Notes: a model not told the origin generated them from the sequence alone. Positions 21,421 through 33,363 are shown, numbered from the stretch's first letter. The stretch: 64,000 nt of DNA from Epiperipatus broadwayi (GCA_028023455.1 JAQFVV010000020.1:3581092-3645091), one strand, 5' to 3'. Made by a program: numbers and translations.

Positions 21421-24400
21421 TAAGAGTAGCCAGGAATTACATTTATTAAAGTTATATTTATTAATGCTAAGTTATTAGCTAAAGAAAATAATTCTAAATA
21501 TTAAAGAGAAAATAATAATTCAAAACAAACCAGGATTTACAGTGCATATTCATGTTACAAAATGTTTCACACTTGGGATGACATTGTCTATTTACAAAAC
21601 TTGGGATTTGTTTTTATAAAATACCCTTTACATTAATTATTTACTAGATATGATTTTATGGAGAGTGTTATAGTTTGTGTGGTATTAATATGCCAATGTA
21701 CAAATGTTCACAAATAAAATGCTGTGGATGTATAAAACAAATATAAAAGATCGTGGCAGGTTTAGATGATTAGTGATGTAAAGGATAGTTTGCGATTTAG
21801 TAGTAAATGATTTTGTAAACAGGCATCTTAATCATGTATGTACCTTATGAAAATCATTATATATGTTTTTATTGGCATTGTTTAGAAAAGACATCTTTGG
21901 AACATATACATAAGAAACAAACAATGCGCTACATTTACGAGAATAAATTATACAATCATTAATACAACTTGATTTACGTCTATGGGAATCGATAAGGGTT
22001 TCAAACAAAAGCAGTTTAACTCAATGAACTGAATGTATTTTAGGAAATGAATCATTATTTTCAGCACATCATTGTGACTTATTAAAGTTAGACAGATGGT
22101 GATCAAATTAATGACTAGAGAAATGGTACTAGCATACAATAAAGAAATCCGGACTTCATGGCAATTGTAGATATTTTATCATTTTAAAAGGAATACTTAA
22201 AACGAACTTAGATTTGGTACATCCACACATTCTGGTGAATGGTACCAATGGAGAGGCTGGGTTTGAAGGCCCAGATCTGGCTGTATGGTCATCCACAGAC
22301 CATCAACCTCATAAACCTCACGTTCCACAGGGAGTAGTATACCCCTGATTACGAACGATTTTGAGAAAGTAGGATGGGAGCTTCAGACTTCCAAAGTCCC
22401 CAATGACAAAGCAATCAAAAAATGGAAAAGATAAAATATAATAAAAGAAAATGTATGCCAGCAACATTATTGGACATGGATATAATCTTTATAGTATAAT
22501 TTTAATATAATATTATTTTAAAACTTGGACATGGTCCAACCTCATCGCAATGACCTGTTTTCAATCCTGAGTCATTTAATAAATCATAATGAATAATAAC
22601 TCTTTTATTTATAATATTAAACTAGCAAAATTTCTATTTAATTTCGATTCCCATATATGCATTAATTGCTAGGATCAGTCCTCAAGGCAACAGCAAGGAA
22701 TGATCCTAATTATAAAGTTAGCGATCTTTCAAAAATGAAATTTTCAAAGACAAATTCAAAACAGTAAGTTTAGCAGAATTCATCCACAGTAAAAGTTTTT
22801 ACTTGACTTCAAGAATTTAAAATGAAAACAAACTGGCGAGCAATTTCTATTTAATATAAACAAGACATAATTGATAGGTTTTAAATGAAGCCCCTGCCTC
22901 TTTCCAAATGAAACGATTATTTCCCCCTTTTTCAGACTCGTGAGTTTGGGTATTATTGGCATATTAACGAAGTAAATTATATATATATATGTACATTAAA
23001 CAAAATAAGTTAAATATTAATGGAACCTGACAAAGCTATATAACCTAATTAAACGTATAAGAACATAGTTAGAACTACATAATACTCATAAGGGATTACA
23101 GAGAGAGAGAATTTAAGAGCAAAATTAGCAGAAATTTATAAATTAATATGCAAATTAAAATATACAGGTTTAACTACATCTTATTAGATATTGCAAAAGG
23201 AATTTATGTGTTAAGGCAGCTCTACATTAGATGAGGTTACCTCAGAATAGCAAGCAAATGCAGTATAAGCAGTCAGATGGTCATCTTGTACGGCCAGTCA
23301 GATGGATGGAATATGATGGCATCAGGTAGACAGTCTTTCGAGAGGCCCAAAGAAAAGTGCTTCTTTTTATACTCAAAGTTCATAGCACTGAACTTCTGTT
23401 AACTTCTTAAATGAGGGTCTGGAAACATTTCTGAAAATTTATTTTACTGAAAAACATTCTCAAAGAATTTTCTAACTCAATCGAAGTAACTCAAAGTAAC
23501 TGACTTCTTTTGTTCTATGGGCCCTTTTTATACACCTTTTAACCCCTCCAAGAATGCAATTTCAGTTGCCCACAGCTATCCCTGTAATCTCTTGATTAAA
23601 AAAAATTTAATTAGTGAAATATTTAATTAGCAAAAATTTTTAAAACAGATAAAGCTCGAAATAACATTTTAGATATTTTTAAAGATTTGCAAACGAATTA
23701 ACAAAAGAATTCTTTATGATTTTAATTAAGATTTATAATTTTACTTAGTGAAAATAATCTGAATCTAGATAAAGATCATTTCAGTATTTAGCGCCTTCCC
23801 CATTTTTTTTTGTTTTTACATACCAATACTTTAATTAAATATACATATATAAAAAGATATTTACAATTATATAAGAAAATGTCTAATTTTCAGCAATACA
23901 TATTATGCATCACGCACACACGCACGCGACTGTTTTCACGCACGCGACTGTTTTTCTTTCCTAAATATTTTTAATTTTATTAATTTTTTGGATCATTATG
24001 CATACAATGTGTGGGTGAATGGCATATATATATATTCTACTGGACACTCCATCCATTCTGATGCAGAGGGCGCCACCAGACCACTATGTGTCTGGAAAAT
24101 TTGTTTACTGTGATCAGAATAGATGATGATGATGGTTTGCACCGACTAGACTCAGGGAGAAACAAGAGATCTTAAATTGTTTAGACAATTGAGACAAAAG
24201 CACAAAGACAAACGTCAGCCAAATTAAGTTTAAACATATTTAATAAAATTTTATTCAGAGAAGAATAATTTATAAGAAAAGTTTATAAGTTAACAAATAT
24301 GATTAGCTCAGGCATGTACCAGAAAGACTAAATGCAATGCTCTGGCAGATCTACTGATTCTCTAATAAACAAATTTAAAAGGGAGGAAGCAAATTTTATT

Positions 24401-26157
24401 CAGCAGAGGATTCACTCAAACATTGGTTCTCACCCTCAGATACTTAAACAATACGTCCTTGAAATAGATCAAAGCCACCAGCGCCGATGAGCTTTTCAAG
24501 ATCCAAAATTTGGTCAGACCCCGAATGTCCTTATATCGGTATGAGCTGCACCTATTACTACATTTAAAATAATGGTGATTGATCCACCTCAAGAACAACC
24601 GAAAAATATGATTGAAACGGAGTAAAACAATTAAAATTGGTGAATCCCAGCCAAACGATTGACAAAAATTACTTTAAAATTAATAATTAAAGTCTCAATA
24701 AGGGACAAGTAAATAATTAGAAAAACAGTTATGTCTGCCCCAGCATTTAAAGAAAATAAACTTACAAACAAATTCTGACTACATGCTCTGATAAATTTAA
24801 AGCACACATAATAAATACAAACAGAAATTTATTGGAGAGTGCACATGAGTATGAAAATATTAAAAGTTTAAATACTTTAGCTGAACGAAAGTATTGTTCA
24901 CCTGTAATTTAAAAAAATTGACAAATTTTATCTTCCTGCTAATGACTTATAAAATTACAAAGAAAAAACAATTCTAATTTCCACTTTTAGAGATATAAAA
25001 ACAAAATCTCCACCTGCGGAAAATTAGACAATAAAGTCGCCAGCCAAAAGATTTTTGGAGGTTTAGCAATAGGGCAAACATAGAGTTTAAAATTAATTAT
25101 TGAGTAATAACATAATTACAGGTAAGCATTTAAAATGCATGACTGCTAAAGCATTTATAAAAAGTGAGGCATAAAATATAAATACTCATTCGTCACTCTC
25201 CAATAAACAAAACTGAAAGCAAATTGGGAATCTTAAAACTAAGATTCCAAAACCCATTACAAAAATACAAGAAAACACAATAAAGATTAAATGTGAATAT
25301 AAATATTACTTAAAGTTTACGAATACATACTTTTATGATTAGACTTAGTGGAGATTTAATGAGAATTAATTTACCCTGGGAAGAATAAAAAGAAAATAGT
25401 TACCTTTCGGTAAAAGCAATGTTCACGTAGAGTGCACACTTTTACTTAAGTTCATTTTCAGGTCTTTAGACCATGGCAAGGTAGATGTAAAGAGGTTCTG
25501 GCTTCTTTTAGGGATTTAAAGCATTACTGAAGCAAACTTGGAAGTCAGGGATCCATCTTTTGTGGAGTTAGCAAGCCATTCGGGTGGTGACAACACGTAT
25601 AGAATTTTTCATCTTGTTGCAAGCAAAAGTATTTAATAACAGCTGATGTCCTTTAAGAATTTAAATGTCCATGCTGATATAAACTTTCACTTGAGAAACA
25701 GCTTGTCTAGTTATGAATAATGAATTAACTGACCCTCCAAATTTTCAGGGCGATTTATACATTGCTCCATTTCCCACCAAACACTTTCCTTGTTGTCCAA
25801 TTTCTACTCCTTAGGCAGGGCAAATATTAATCTCCCGCTCAATCTAATCTAGGAATTCTACCCTGGGATTATTGAAATGAGAACAACTACATAAAAATTA
25901 AATCTCCGCTATTAAAATAAAAGCCACAGGAATGTAATTAGCTAGGTTGCTTGTTTTTTAATTAATTGATTTAAAGTAAAAACAAGCGGTATAAGAAAAT
26001 TATTTTAAAATAAATCAATAACACTGAATGTATTTTGATACACATTTTCTTTTTTTTTTAAATGATAATAAAAATTTAAACATTAAATAAGATTTAACAA
26101 AAATTAAGTTTAGTGAAAATTAAAAACTTAATCGGATTTCAATCAGGTTCAATATAT
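21421..26157. other. Long AT-rich stretch without a supported gene
   Basis: A less AT-rich patch at about 22,215-22,425 has no readable domain. Weak repeated phrases such as AGCCAAA...GA and CAATAAACAAA recur between 24.3 and 25.3 kb, suggesting old degenerate repeats. A 19-bp unit with CACGCACGCGACTG is duplicated at 23,920-23,955. Short frames at 22,780 and 24,416 (minus) look like chance. Confidence 0.4.
23363..23532 (-). promoter_or_regulatory. Two TATA-box-like sites, minus strand
   Basis: TATAAAAAG occurs at 23,363-23,371 and TATAAAAAGGG at 23,522-23,532, both on the minus strand and both in a locally less AT-rich context. They could be core promoters of an unrecognised LTR or gene reading leftward. 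No coding sequence downstream supports this. Confidence 0.25.
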
Positions 26158-26161
26158 ATAT
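26158..26161. repeat. ATAT target duplication, left
   Basis: ATAT directly precedes the TG start of the LTR element and matches ATAT at 33,360-33,363. Both flanks lie in (AT)n tracts, so the match alone is weak. Confidence 0.5.
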
Positions 26162-28741
26162 TGAAACAGTAAGATTCGTATTCGAATCTTAAGTTTCACC
26201 TTTTTCTGTCATCTCTCACTGACCGGTCTATCCTGCCCAAATTTAAACTTTTTGATATCGAATTGTGTGTGTAACAATATTAAAAATGTATAAATATATG
26301 TAGAATTCAGCATAAACACGCACACATTTCGATCTCAAATTAAACGCAATAAATAGGGATAAAATAATATAATTTAGATTTCTTTTAGTTATATGATTTT
26401 GTATAATTTTAATCATTTATTTTGGATTATAAAGTTCGTATTTATTGCTTTGTTTAAATTTCATTTAATAATAATTCTAAAAAAATCTGATGTAATATTT
26501 AATTAAAAGTTAAAATAATCTTATGTTCCCTTTTTGTTTTTGAAATTTAAAAGCATCGGTCAGTGATAGATAATAGATTAATTAAAGAAAAATTCCCCAA
26601 AATATAATTAGTAAATGTAAAATGTAAACAATAGAACGGCAGCTTTCTTTAATTAAAAACCAACAAAATGTGTTGATTATCCTCAGGGCAGATTAAGTAG
26701 AACCTAAAATATCTTAACAAAAAAATGTGAGAGATCAAGATAAGAAAAGAGGCCATCTTAGACTTGCTGGAGACATTCACTTAAACTTTAGCTTTGCTCT
26801 CGATCACTGAGAGTCTCCAAAATATAAAATAATTTGTTTCTGCCAAGGTATGACCGAGTAAAGCACCTAGATTATTCTCCATCGGGAGATGGCCTGTCGG
26901 ATGCTGAACTTTCCATTGCCCATCATAAATTAACCATGAAGATTTGCTGCCTGAAATAAATGAGAAAGCTGCTGCTGCTGTGAAAGTAAAATGAAACGTC
27001 TAAATATAAGAAAGAATGGCCACTCATGAACTATTTGCTACTTAACCAATGGACTCGGAAAACTTCTTATAAAACAGGTACCTATCTGTATTCAAACTCT
27101 AGAGTACTCTAATAATATGCTATAGCTCTTCTTCATAATACTTATCTAAATTATAAAATGTAAAAACTATCATTTGTATAACTAAAATTGAATAATTAAT
27201 TTAATGTGTAAATTTCTCTAATAATCTAGCTTACCTCACTCTATCTTTCTTGGGTGCGTATTTATCAAATTTACATTTTATCTATAGTTATTATTTAATT
27301 ATTGCCTGCTCATAACTGTCTCAATTTTCAAAGTTTAAATCTATGATCGCTTGGAACAGTGAATGCGTGTCAAATTTTCATTAATATTTGCTTTCATAAC
27401 TAACTTAACTTTCATATAAATTGACACGCATTCAATGCTTCATTTATTGTGATGCAGGGGTCTACAACTTCACAAATGGCTGGCATATTAGTTGTAATAA
27501 CTCCCAGTTTAGATATGTTTTGTATATATTAAATCTTAATGAATAATTCCATCAAATTACATTTCTTTGAGAGTCGCCAACGTTCTTTAGTAAATGTTGA
27601 TAATGTAGGGCCTAGTTAGAAATCTATTTTAAATCTCATCATAATCATTTATACAGTATACATGCGCTACATTTTAGAGATGCGATGACCCATTCTGCCA
27701 TGAAATTTCCGGATTCTTCAGGGTTGAAATTAACCCCAGTCATCCTACACAAGCAGGCATAATGGGTGCTCCCTAGGACTTGACAATGTCATGCAGCCAG
27801 CCGGCAAAACTGTGACACGGACCACTTGTCCCTGGTTATGCTTATGTGACACCTTACTTCGTCGGACCAATGGCAGAGACCAGCTCGACATTCTTATAAA
27901 CTCATTCACGGCATTGCAGTTTCGATATACTGCCATTCCATATCGCCTTTCTAAAGCGTACCACGTGTTCCTTTACTTAATTTTATTATTCTATATGTCA
28001 CCCCACCTCTGCATTATCTTCATAAATCACTCTCAAATAAATGATTGCCCTTAGTTATAAATAAATATTTTAAGTAAATAAATATATGTCTGCCATTACT
28101 CTTATAACCCATACTTTAGACTCTTGCATTGCAAAGGAATAAATCCCTCCAGGCATGCATTAGAAATACTCACTCGAGAATTTTAGGTAGCTAGATTACG
28201 CCTTCAAATAAATGTATTCCTTTTGTAAACATTTCAGTATCAGAAATACCGCTACTGAAATCCTCAATATAAAATAATGTCTAAATAAATAAATGTATTC
28301 TTTAAAATATAATCACGTCGCAAATCCCGCTACTGAAGCTTTAAATCCACAAATATTATTACTAAATGATTGTCTTATTAAAATGTATTAATAAATAATT
28401 TTAAACTATATGTCTGCAGTTACGTTTCATTTATTTGATACCCATTCTATATAATATTTCCTCGATTATGTAAATATGAATGTTTAATTAATATTAGTTT
28501 GGTTATTGGCTAACTCGAGAATAAAATCATGAGTCTCTTGCATATCCCTGACCACCGTGCCTAAGGAAATATTTACTAATGTCGCATCAGATGCGTTGTT
28601 TCATGGATCGTATTGTGGAACCGATAAACTATGTTCAAACTCAGTACCACGGGTGGCTTTGCTACTCGATGGTGCTGCTGTTCTGTATGGTGGTCGAATT
28701 CTGCACTATGTTTACGAGTCTCACGTTTTCTGACCGTTACA
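26162..28741 (+). repeat. 5' LTR, 2.6 kb
   Basis: This runs from TGAAACAGTAAG to GACCGTTACA, so it has the TG...CA ends of an LTR. The same limits are seen in the solo LTR at 50,279-52,885. Near its start is a 9-bp stem (TAAGATTCG/CGAATCTTA) around TATT. A 13-bp inverted repeat occurs at 27,361-27,433. A sense frame at 27,791-28,054 (87 codons) is shared with the inverted copy but broken in the solo LTR, so it is probably not a gene. Confidence 0.9.
27361..27433. repeat. Conserved hairpin inside the LTR
   Basis: GAATGCGTGTCAA (27,361-27,373) pairs perfectly with TTGACACGCATTC (27,421-27,433) around a 47-nt loop. The arms are also present in the solo LTR and, with one change, in the inverted LTR. 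It could be an RNA structure or a protein-binding palindrome. Confidence 0.7.
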
Positions 28742-28765
28742 TAGTTAAATTTTTTTTTTAGTGTT

Positions 28766-28786
28766 TGGCGCTTTCCAACGTGGAGC
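28766..28786 (+). promoter_or_regulatory. tRNA-Lys-like primer-binding site
   Basis: TGGCGC, a 3-nt insertion TTT, then CCAACGTGGAGC lie 24 nt after the LTR end. The matching parts fit the 18-nt site used by elements primed with tRNA-Lys (TGGCGCCCAACGTGGGGC). The insertion and one substitution suggest decay or a variant primer. Confidence 0.65.
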
Positions 28787-29413
28787 TTTTGATACAAAAA
28801 ACCCTATATACCCTGAGCAAAATATAACGCATATAAATTTCTTTTAGTGTTCGTTACTCGAGTTAGCTAATTATTCTATATATATACGATTTTGTTTTGA
28901 TAAAAATAATGAAAAAAATAAATTGAGTGAAATAATGTGGGTCGAGTGAATGAAAGGACAGCAGGTGTAATAACAAATTTAAGGAAAGCAGGGATGTGTG
29001 TGTAATTTAAGAAGGAACGAAAATACTCGGATCTAATGAAATATTTTGCTTTATATATATATGTCAAGAAAAAAAAAAGTAATCAGTCGTTAAATGAGAA
29101 AGCAAGTAGCATTGAATTTTTTTATTAAAACACCGTTATATATATATAGCATAGACAGCAGAAGCTTGTTATATATGTTAATAGTAAATATTTTGTTAAA
29201 GTACAAATATATATATCATAGACAGCAGTAGCTTATTATACGCGTAACCAGTAGTTCGCTATAATATATATGTTAAATATGTTAAACGCAGCAATATAGA
29301 GATAGGGCAATGTAGAGTAGGTGAGGGCAGCGAAAGAGTGTTATAGGGCCAATATACCGGTGGGGAGTAGTCAAATGCTACTAGTATAAAATAAATAAAT
29401 CACATTAAGAAAA
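28787..29413 (+). other. Leader between primer site and Gag remnant
   Basis: This non-coding leader is rich in TATATA tracts. It has a partial direct repeat (ATAGACAGCAG(A/T)AGCTT) at 29,152-29,168 and 29,219-29,235. No gene is visible. Confidence 0.5.
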
Positions 29414-29770
29414 ATGGAAGCAGAAAATATTGATAGAGAAGAAGTTTCGAGGCCAGAATAGCATCAATGAACTTCAGTCTAAGGTTACTTGAGAAAATAT
29501 TTAGAGAGAGTATGAAGAAGGATGGAGGAAAATATGTGAGGAAGCGAAAGAAGAAGATATGAAGAACCAAAAACAGAGTCAGGAAGAGGAGGAGATACGA
29601 GTTAGGGAGCATCAGAAAATTGATAGGGATTATGTTGGTGTATCTTGAAATCATCAAGGAACATTATGGAATATCCCCAGTTAGTAAAAAGGAAGAAGAG
29701 ATTAAAGATATGGAAAAGGAAAAGGAATTAGAAATACTTGACAAACCGATGATAGTAGAAGGGAAGAGAT
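29414..29770 (+). pseudogene. Gag N-terminal remnant
   Basis: The ATG at 29,414 opens MEAENIDREEVSRPE and then meets a stop. In another frame nearby (about 29,505-29,650) a highly charged helical stretch follows, including EEGWRKICEEAKEEDMKNQ, then a stop. The composition is that of a coiled-coil Gag N-terminus. The rest of Gag, protease, reverse transcriptase, RNase H and most of integrase are missing, so a large internal deletion joins Gag directly to the integrase tail at about 29,780-29,880. Confidence 0.5.
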
Positions 29771-29782
29771 AGTGTAGTAAAT

Positions 29783-30277
29783 ATGAAAAATGTGATGAGC
29801 AAAGAGACCTCATTCCTAGCCAATGAAGGCCCACAAGAACTGGAGAAGGAAGTCAGCATTAAAGAAGAGACGAAGGTGGACACTGGCATGACACCAACAC
29901 GTTTGCATTTTGGTAAAGCGGACTCATTACTGATCAAGACGCCATTACCCATGGATGAACGTGAAATCAATATTGAAACTGACAGACGCAAGGCACACTG
30001 CCGCCTTACAGAAAGGGCAGAACGGAAAAAACGAGCAGATTGGAGAAGCCAACATTTCCAGGCCGGGAACTATGTTTGGGTACGGAACTATCAACAGAGT
30101 AACCGAGATAAAAGAGTATATAAAAAGTTCTTTCCTTTGTACCGGGGACCCTTTATTATTGATCGCACATGTGGCCCAAATGCATATTTATTAAAAGATG
30201 GAGATACCATAAAAGGGACATATAATGCCCGTAAGCTCAAACCATGTAGGTATTATCCACCAGACCCGGGGTTGTAA
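29783..30277 (+). pseudogene. Ty3/Gypsy integrase C-terminal domain
   Basis: An intact 164-codon frame carries the end of a retroelement integrase. TGMTPTRLHFGK (about residues 34-45) is the usual segment after the catalytic core. FQAGNYVWVRNY leads into the C-terminal domain. YRGPFIIDRTCGPNAYLL is the GPY/F module, and GTYNARKLKP closes it. The DDE catalytic core is absent, so the product could bind DNA or host chromatin at most and cannot integrate. The first ~33 residues do not look like integrase and probably derive from the deletion junction. The stop at 30,275 is followed by about 450 bp of non-coding DNA before the polypurine tract. Whether the frame is still translated is unknown. Confidence 0.85.
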
Positions 30278-30710
30278 AAATATTAGACTATTAGGACGGA
30301 TTAAATGTATATGAAAATAGTAAAATGAACTTGGTTGAATGGATTGTACTTTAGTCAAATAGGGTTTTGGATAGAAATTTTATATTATATATTATTGTTT
30401 TAATTACTATTACTCTTAAAATTTTTTTATATTATACTAACTAATCCTATTCTAAGAATTTTTTTATATATATAACCATTCTGTTTAACTAATTATTACT
30501 ATGATTTTAACCAGACACGGCCAAATTAGGCCATTTTAATTCAACTAAATTCTAGATCCGGGTATATAAATTGTTCGTTGCTTCATGTAATCTCTGCTTT
30601 CTATATTTCAATATATCTGTAAAAACAATAATAATGTTTTCGTCTTTAAATTATGTAATGTAAAATTTTTTTCTCTTTCTTGCCTCCTTTGTTTTCCCTT
30701 AATTGTTCAC

Positions 30711-30726
30711 GGGAAGTACAGGGAAA
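30711..30726 (+). promoter_or_regulatory. Polypurine tract
   Basis: GGGAAGTACAGGGAAA immediately precedes the TG of the 3' LTR start. This is where plus-strand DNA synthesis begins. Its correct position shows that the normal 3' LTR once began here. Confidence 0.7.
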
Positions 30727-30806
30727 TGAAACAGTAAGATTTGTATTCGAATCTTAAGTTTCACTTTTTTCTGTCGTCTCTCACTGACCGGTCTATCCCG
30801 CCCAAA
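30727..30806 (+). repeat. 3' LTR stub in direct orientation
   Basis: The first 80 nt match the start of the 5' LTR up to CGCCCAAA with four differences. Sequence then changes to reverse-complement LTR, with AA (30,805-30,806) shared by both templates at the switch. Confidence 0.85.
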
Positions 30807-33359
30807 ACATAGTGCAGAATTCGACCACCATACAGAACAGCAGCGCCATCAAATAGCGAAGCCACCCGTGGTACTGAGTTCAAACATAGTTTATCGGTTC
30901 CACAATACGATCCACGAAACAACGCATCTGATGCGACATTAGTAAAGATTTCCTTAGGCACGGTGGTCAGGGATATGCAAGAGACTCATGATTTTATTCT
31001 CGAGTTAGCCAATAACCAAACTAATATTAATTAAACATTCATATTTACATAATCGAGGAAATATTATATAGAATGGGTATCGAATAAATGAAACATAACT
31101 GCAGACGTATAGTTTAAAATTATTTATTAATACATTTTAATAAAACAATCATTTACTAATAATATTTGTGGATTTAAAGCTTCAGTAGCGGGATTTGCGA
31201 CATGATTATATTTTAAAGAATACATTTATTTATTTAGACATTATTTTATATTGAGGATTTCAGTAGCGGTATTTCCGATACTGAAATGTTTACAAAAGGA
31301 ATACATTTATTTGAAGGCGTAATCTAGCTACCTAAAATTCTCGAGTGAGTATTTCTAATGCATGCCTGGAGGGATTTATTCCTTTGCAATGCAAGAGTCT
31401 AAAGTATGGGTTATAAGAGTAATGGCAGACATATATTTATTTAATTAAAATATTTATTTATAACTAAGGGCAAACATTTATTTGAGAGTGATTTATGAAG
31501 ATAATGCAGAGGCGGAGTGACATATAGAATAATAAAATTAAGTAAAGGAACACGTGGTACGCTTTAGAAAGGTGATATGGAATGGCAATATATCGAAACT
31601 GCAATGTCGTGAATGAGTTTATAAGAATGTCGAGCTGGTCTCTGCCATCGGCCCGACAAAGTAAGGTGTCACATAAGCATAACCAGGGACAAGCGGTCCG
31701 TGTTGCAGTTTTTCCAGCTGGCTGCATGACATTGTCAAGTCCTACGGGAGCACCCATTATGCTCGCTTGTGTAGGATGACTGGGGTTAATTTCAACCCTG
31801 AAGAATCTGGAAATTTCACAGCAGAATGGGTCATCGCATCTCTAAAACGTAGCGCATGTATACTGTATAAACGATTATGATGAGATTTAAAATAGATTTC
31901 TAACTAGGCCCTACATTATCAACATTTACTAAAGAATGTTGGCGACTCTCAAAGAAATGTAATTTGATGGAATTATTCATTAAGATTTAATATATACAAA
32001 ACATATCTAAACTGGGAGTTATTACAACTAATATGCCAGCCATTTGTGAAGTTGTAGATCCCTGCATCACAATAAATGAAGCATTGAATGCGTGTCGATT
32101 TATATGAAAGTTAAGTTAGTTATGAAAGCAAATATTAATGAAAATTTGACACGCATTCACTGTTCCAAGCGATCATAGATTTAAACTTTGAAAATTGAGA
32201 CAGTTATGAGCAGGCAATAATTAAATAATAACTATAGATAAAATGTAGATTTGAGAAATACGCACCCAAGAAAGATAGAGTGAGGTAAGCTAGATTATTA
32301 GAGAAATTTACACATTAAATTAATTATTCAATTTTAGTTATACAAATAATAGTTTTTACATTTTATAATTTAGATAAGTATTATGAAGAAGAGCTATAGC
32401 ATATTATTAGAGTACTCTAGAGATTGAATACAGACAGGTACCTGTTTTTAAAAGAAGTTTTCCGAGTCCATTGGTTAAGTAGCAAATAGTTCATGAGTGG
32501 CCATTCTTTCTTGTATTTAGACGTTTCATTTTACTTTCACAGCAGCAGCAGCTTTCTCATTTATTTCAGGCAGCAAATCTTCATGGTTAATTTATGATGG
32601 GCAATGGAAAGTTCAGCATCCGACAGGCCATCTCCCGATGGAGAATAATCTAGGTGCTTTACTCGGTCATACCTTGGCAGAAACAAATTATTTTTATTAT
32701 TTTTGGAGACTCTCAGTGATCGAGAGCAAAGCTAAAGTTTAAGTGAATGTCTCCAGCAAGTCTAAGATGGCCTCTTTTCTTATCTTGATCTCTCACATTT
32801 TTTGTTAAGATATTTTAGGTTCTACTTAATCTGCCCTGAGGATAATCAACGCATTTTGTTGGTTTTTAATTAAAGAAAGCTGCCGTTCTATTGTTTACAT
32901 TTTACATTTACTAATTATATTTTGGGGAATTTTTCTTTAATTAATCTATTATCTATCACTGACCGATGCTTTTAAATTTCAAAAACAAAAAGGGAACATA
33001 AGATTATTTTAACTTTTAATTAAATATTACATCAGATTTTTTAGAATTATTATTAAATGAAATTTAAACAAAGCAATAAATACGAACTTTATAATCCAAA
33101 ATAAATGATTAAAATTATACAAAATCATATAACTAAAAGAAATCTAAATTATATTATTTTATCCCTATTTATTGCGTTTAATTTGAGATCGAAATGTGTG
33201 CGTGTTTATGCTGAATTCTACATATATTTATACATTTTTAATATTGTTACACACACAATTCGATATCAAAAAGTTTAAATTTGGGCGGGATAGACCGGTC
33301 AGTGAGAGATGACAGAAAAAGGTGAAACTTAAGATTCGAATATGAATCTTACTGTTTCA
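30805..33359 (-). repeat. Inverted LTR at the 3' end
   Basis: This is a reverse-complement copy of the LTR lacking only its last 28 nt (ACGAGTCTCACG... GTTACA). It ends CTGTTTCA at 33,359, the complement of the LTR start. Many differences from the 5' LTR are C/T or G/A changes at CG sites. Confidence 0.9.
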
Positions 33360-33363
33360 ATAT
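33360..33363. repeat. ATAT target duplication, right
   Basis: This is the partner of 26,158-26,161. It lies at the start of an (AT)n tract. Confidence 0.5.

Larger units (their letters stand above)
26162..33359 (+). mobile_element. Ty3/Gypsy LTR element with inverted LTRs
   Basis: The element begins with a 2,580-bp 5' LTR in normal orientation. It continues with a primer-binding site, a shrunken internal region holding a Gag start remnant and the C-terminus of integrase, then a polypurine tract, and then an abnormal 3' LTR. That 3' LTR starts with about 80 nt in normal orientation and then switches to 2,555 nt of reverse-complement LTR. As a result both outer ends are the same LTR start (TGAAACAG...CTGTTTCA). 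ATAT borders both sides. The inverted LTR is about 97-98% like the 5' LTR by eye, closer than either is to the solo LTR at 50 kb. Confidence 0.85.

Noticed and set aside
27791-28054. Small sense frame and its antisense partner inside the LTR as an LTR-encoded gene
   Set aside because: The frame is kept in the two LTRs of one element but broken in the solo LTR, and it has no recognisable domain. The similarity of the two copies is explained by LTR duplication.
28579-28761. 60-codon frame near the LTR end, also present at 52,723
   Set aside because: It is present because both are the same LTR. The last residues differ because they read into different flanks, so it is not a separate gene.
26162-33359. 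Reading the whole as a DNA transposon with 2.5-kb terminal inverted repeats
   Set aside because: The TG...CA ends, tRNA-like primer site, polypurine tract, integrase GPY/F module and the solo LTR all identify an LTR retrotransposon. The inverted arms are rearranged LTRs.
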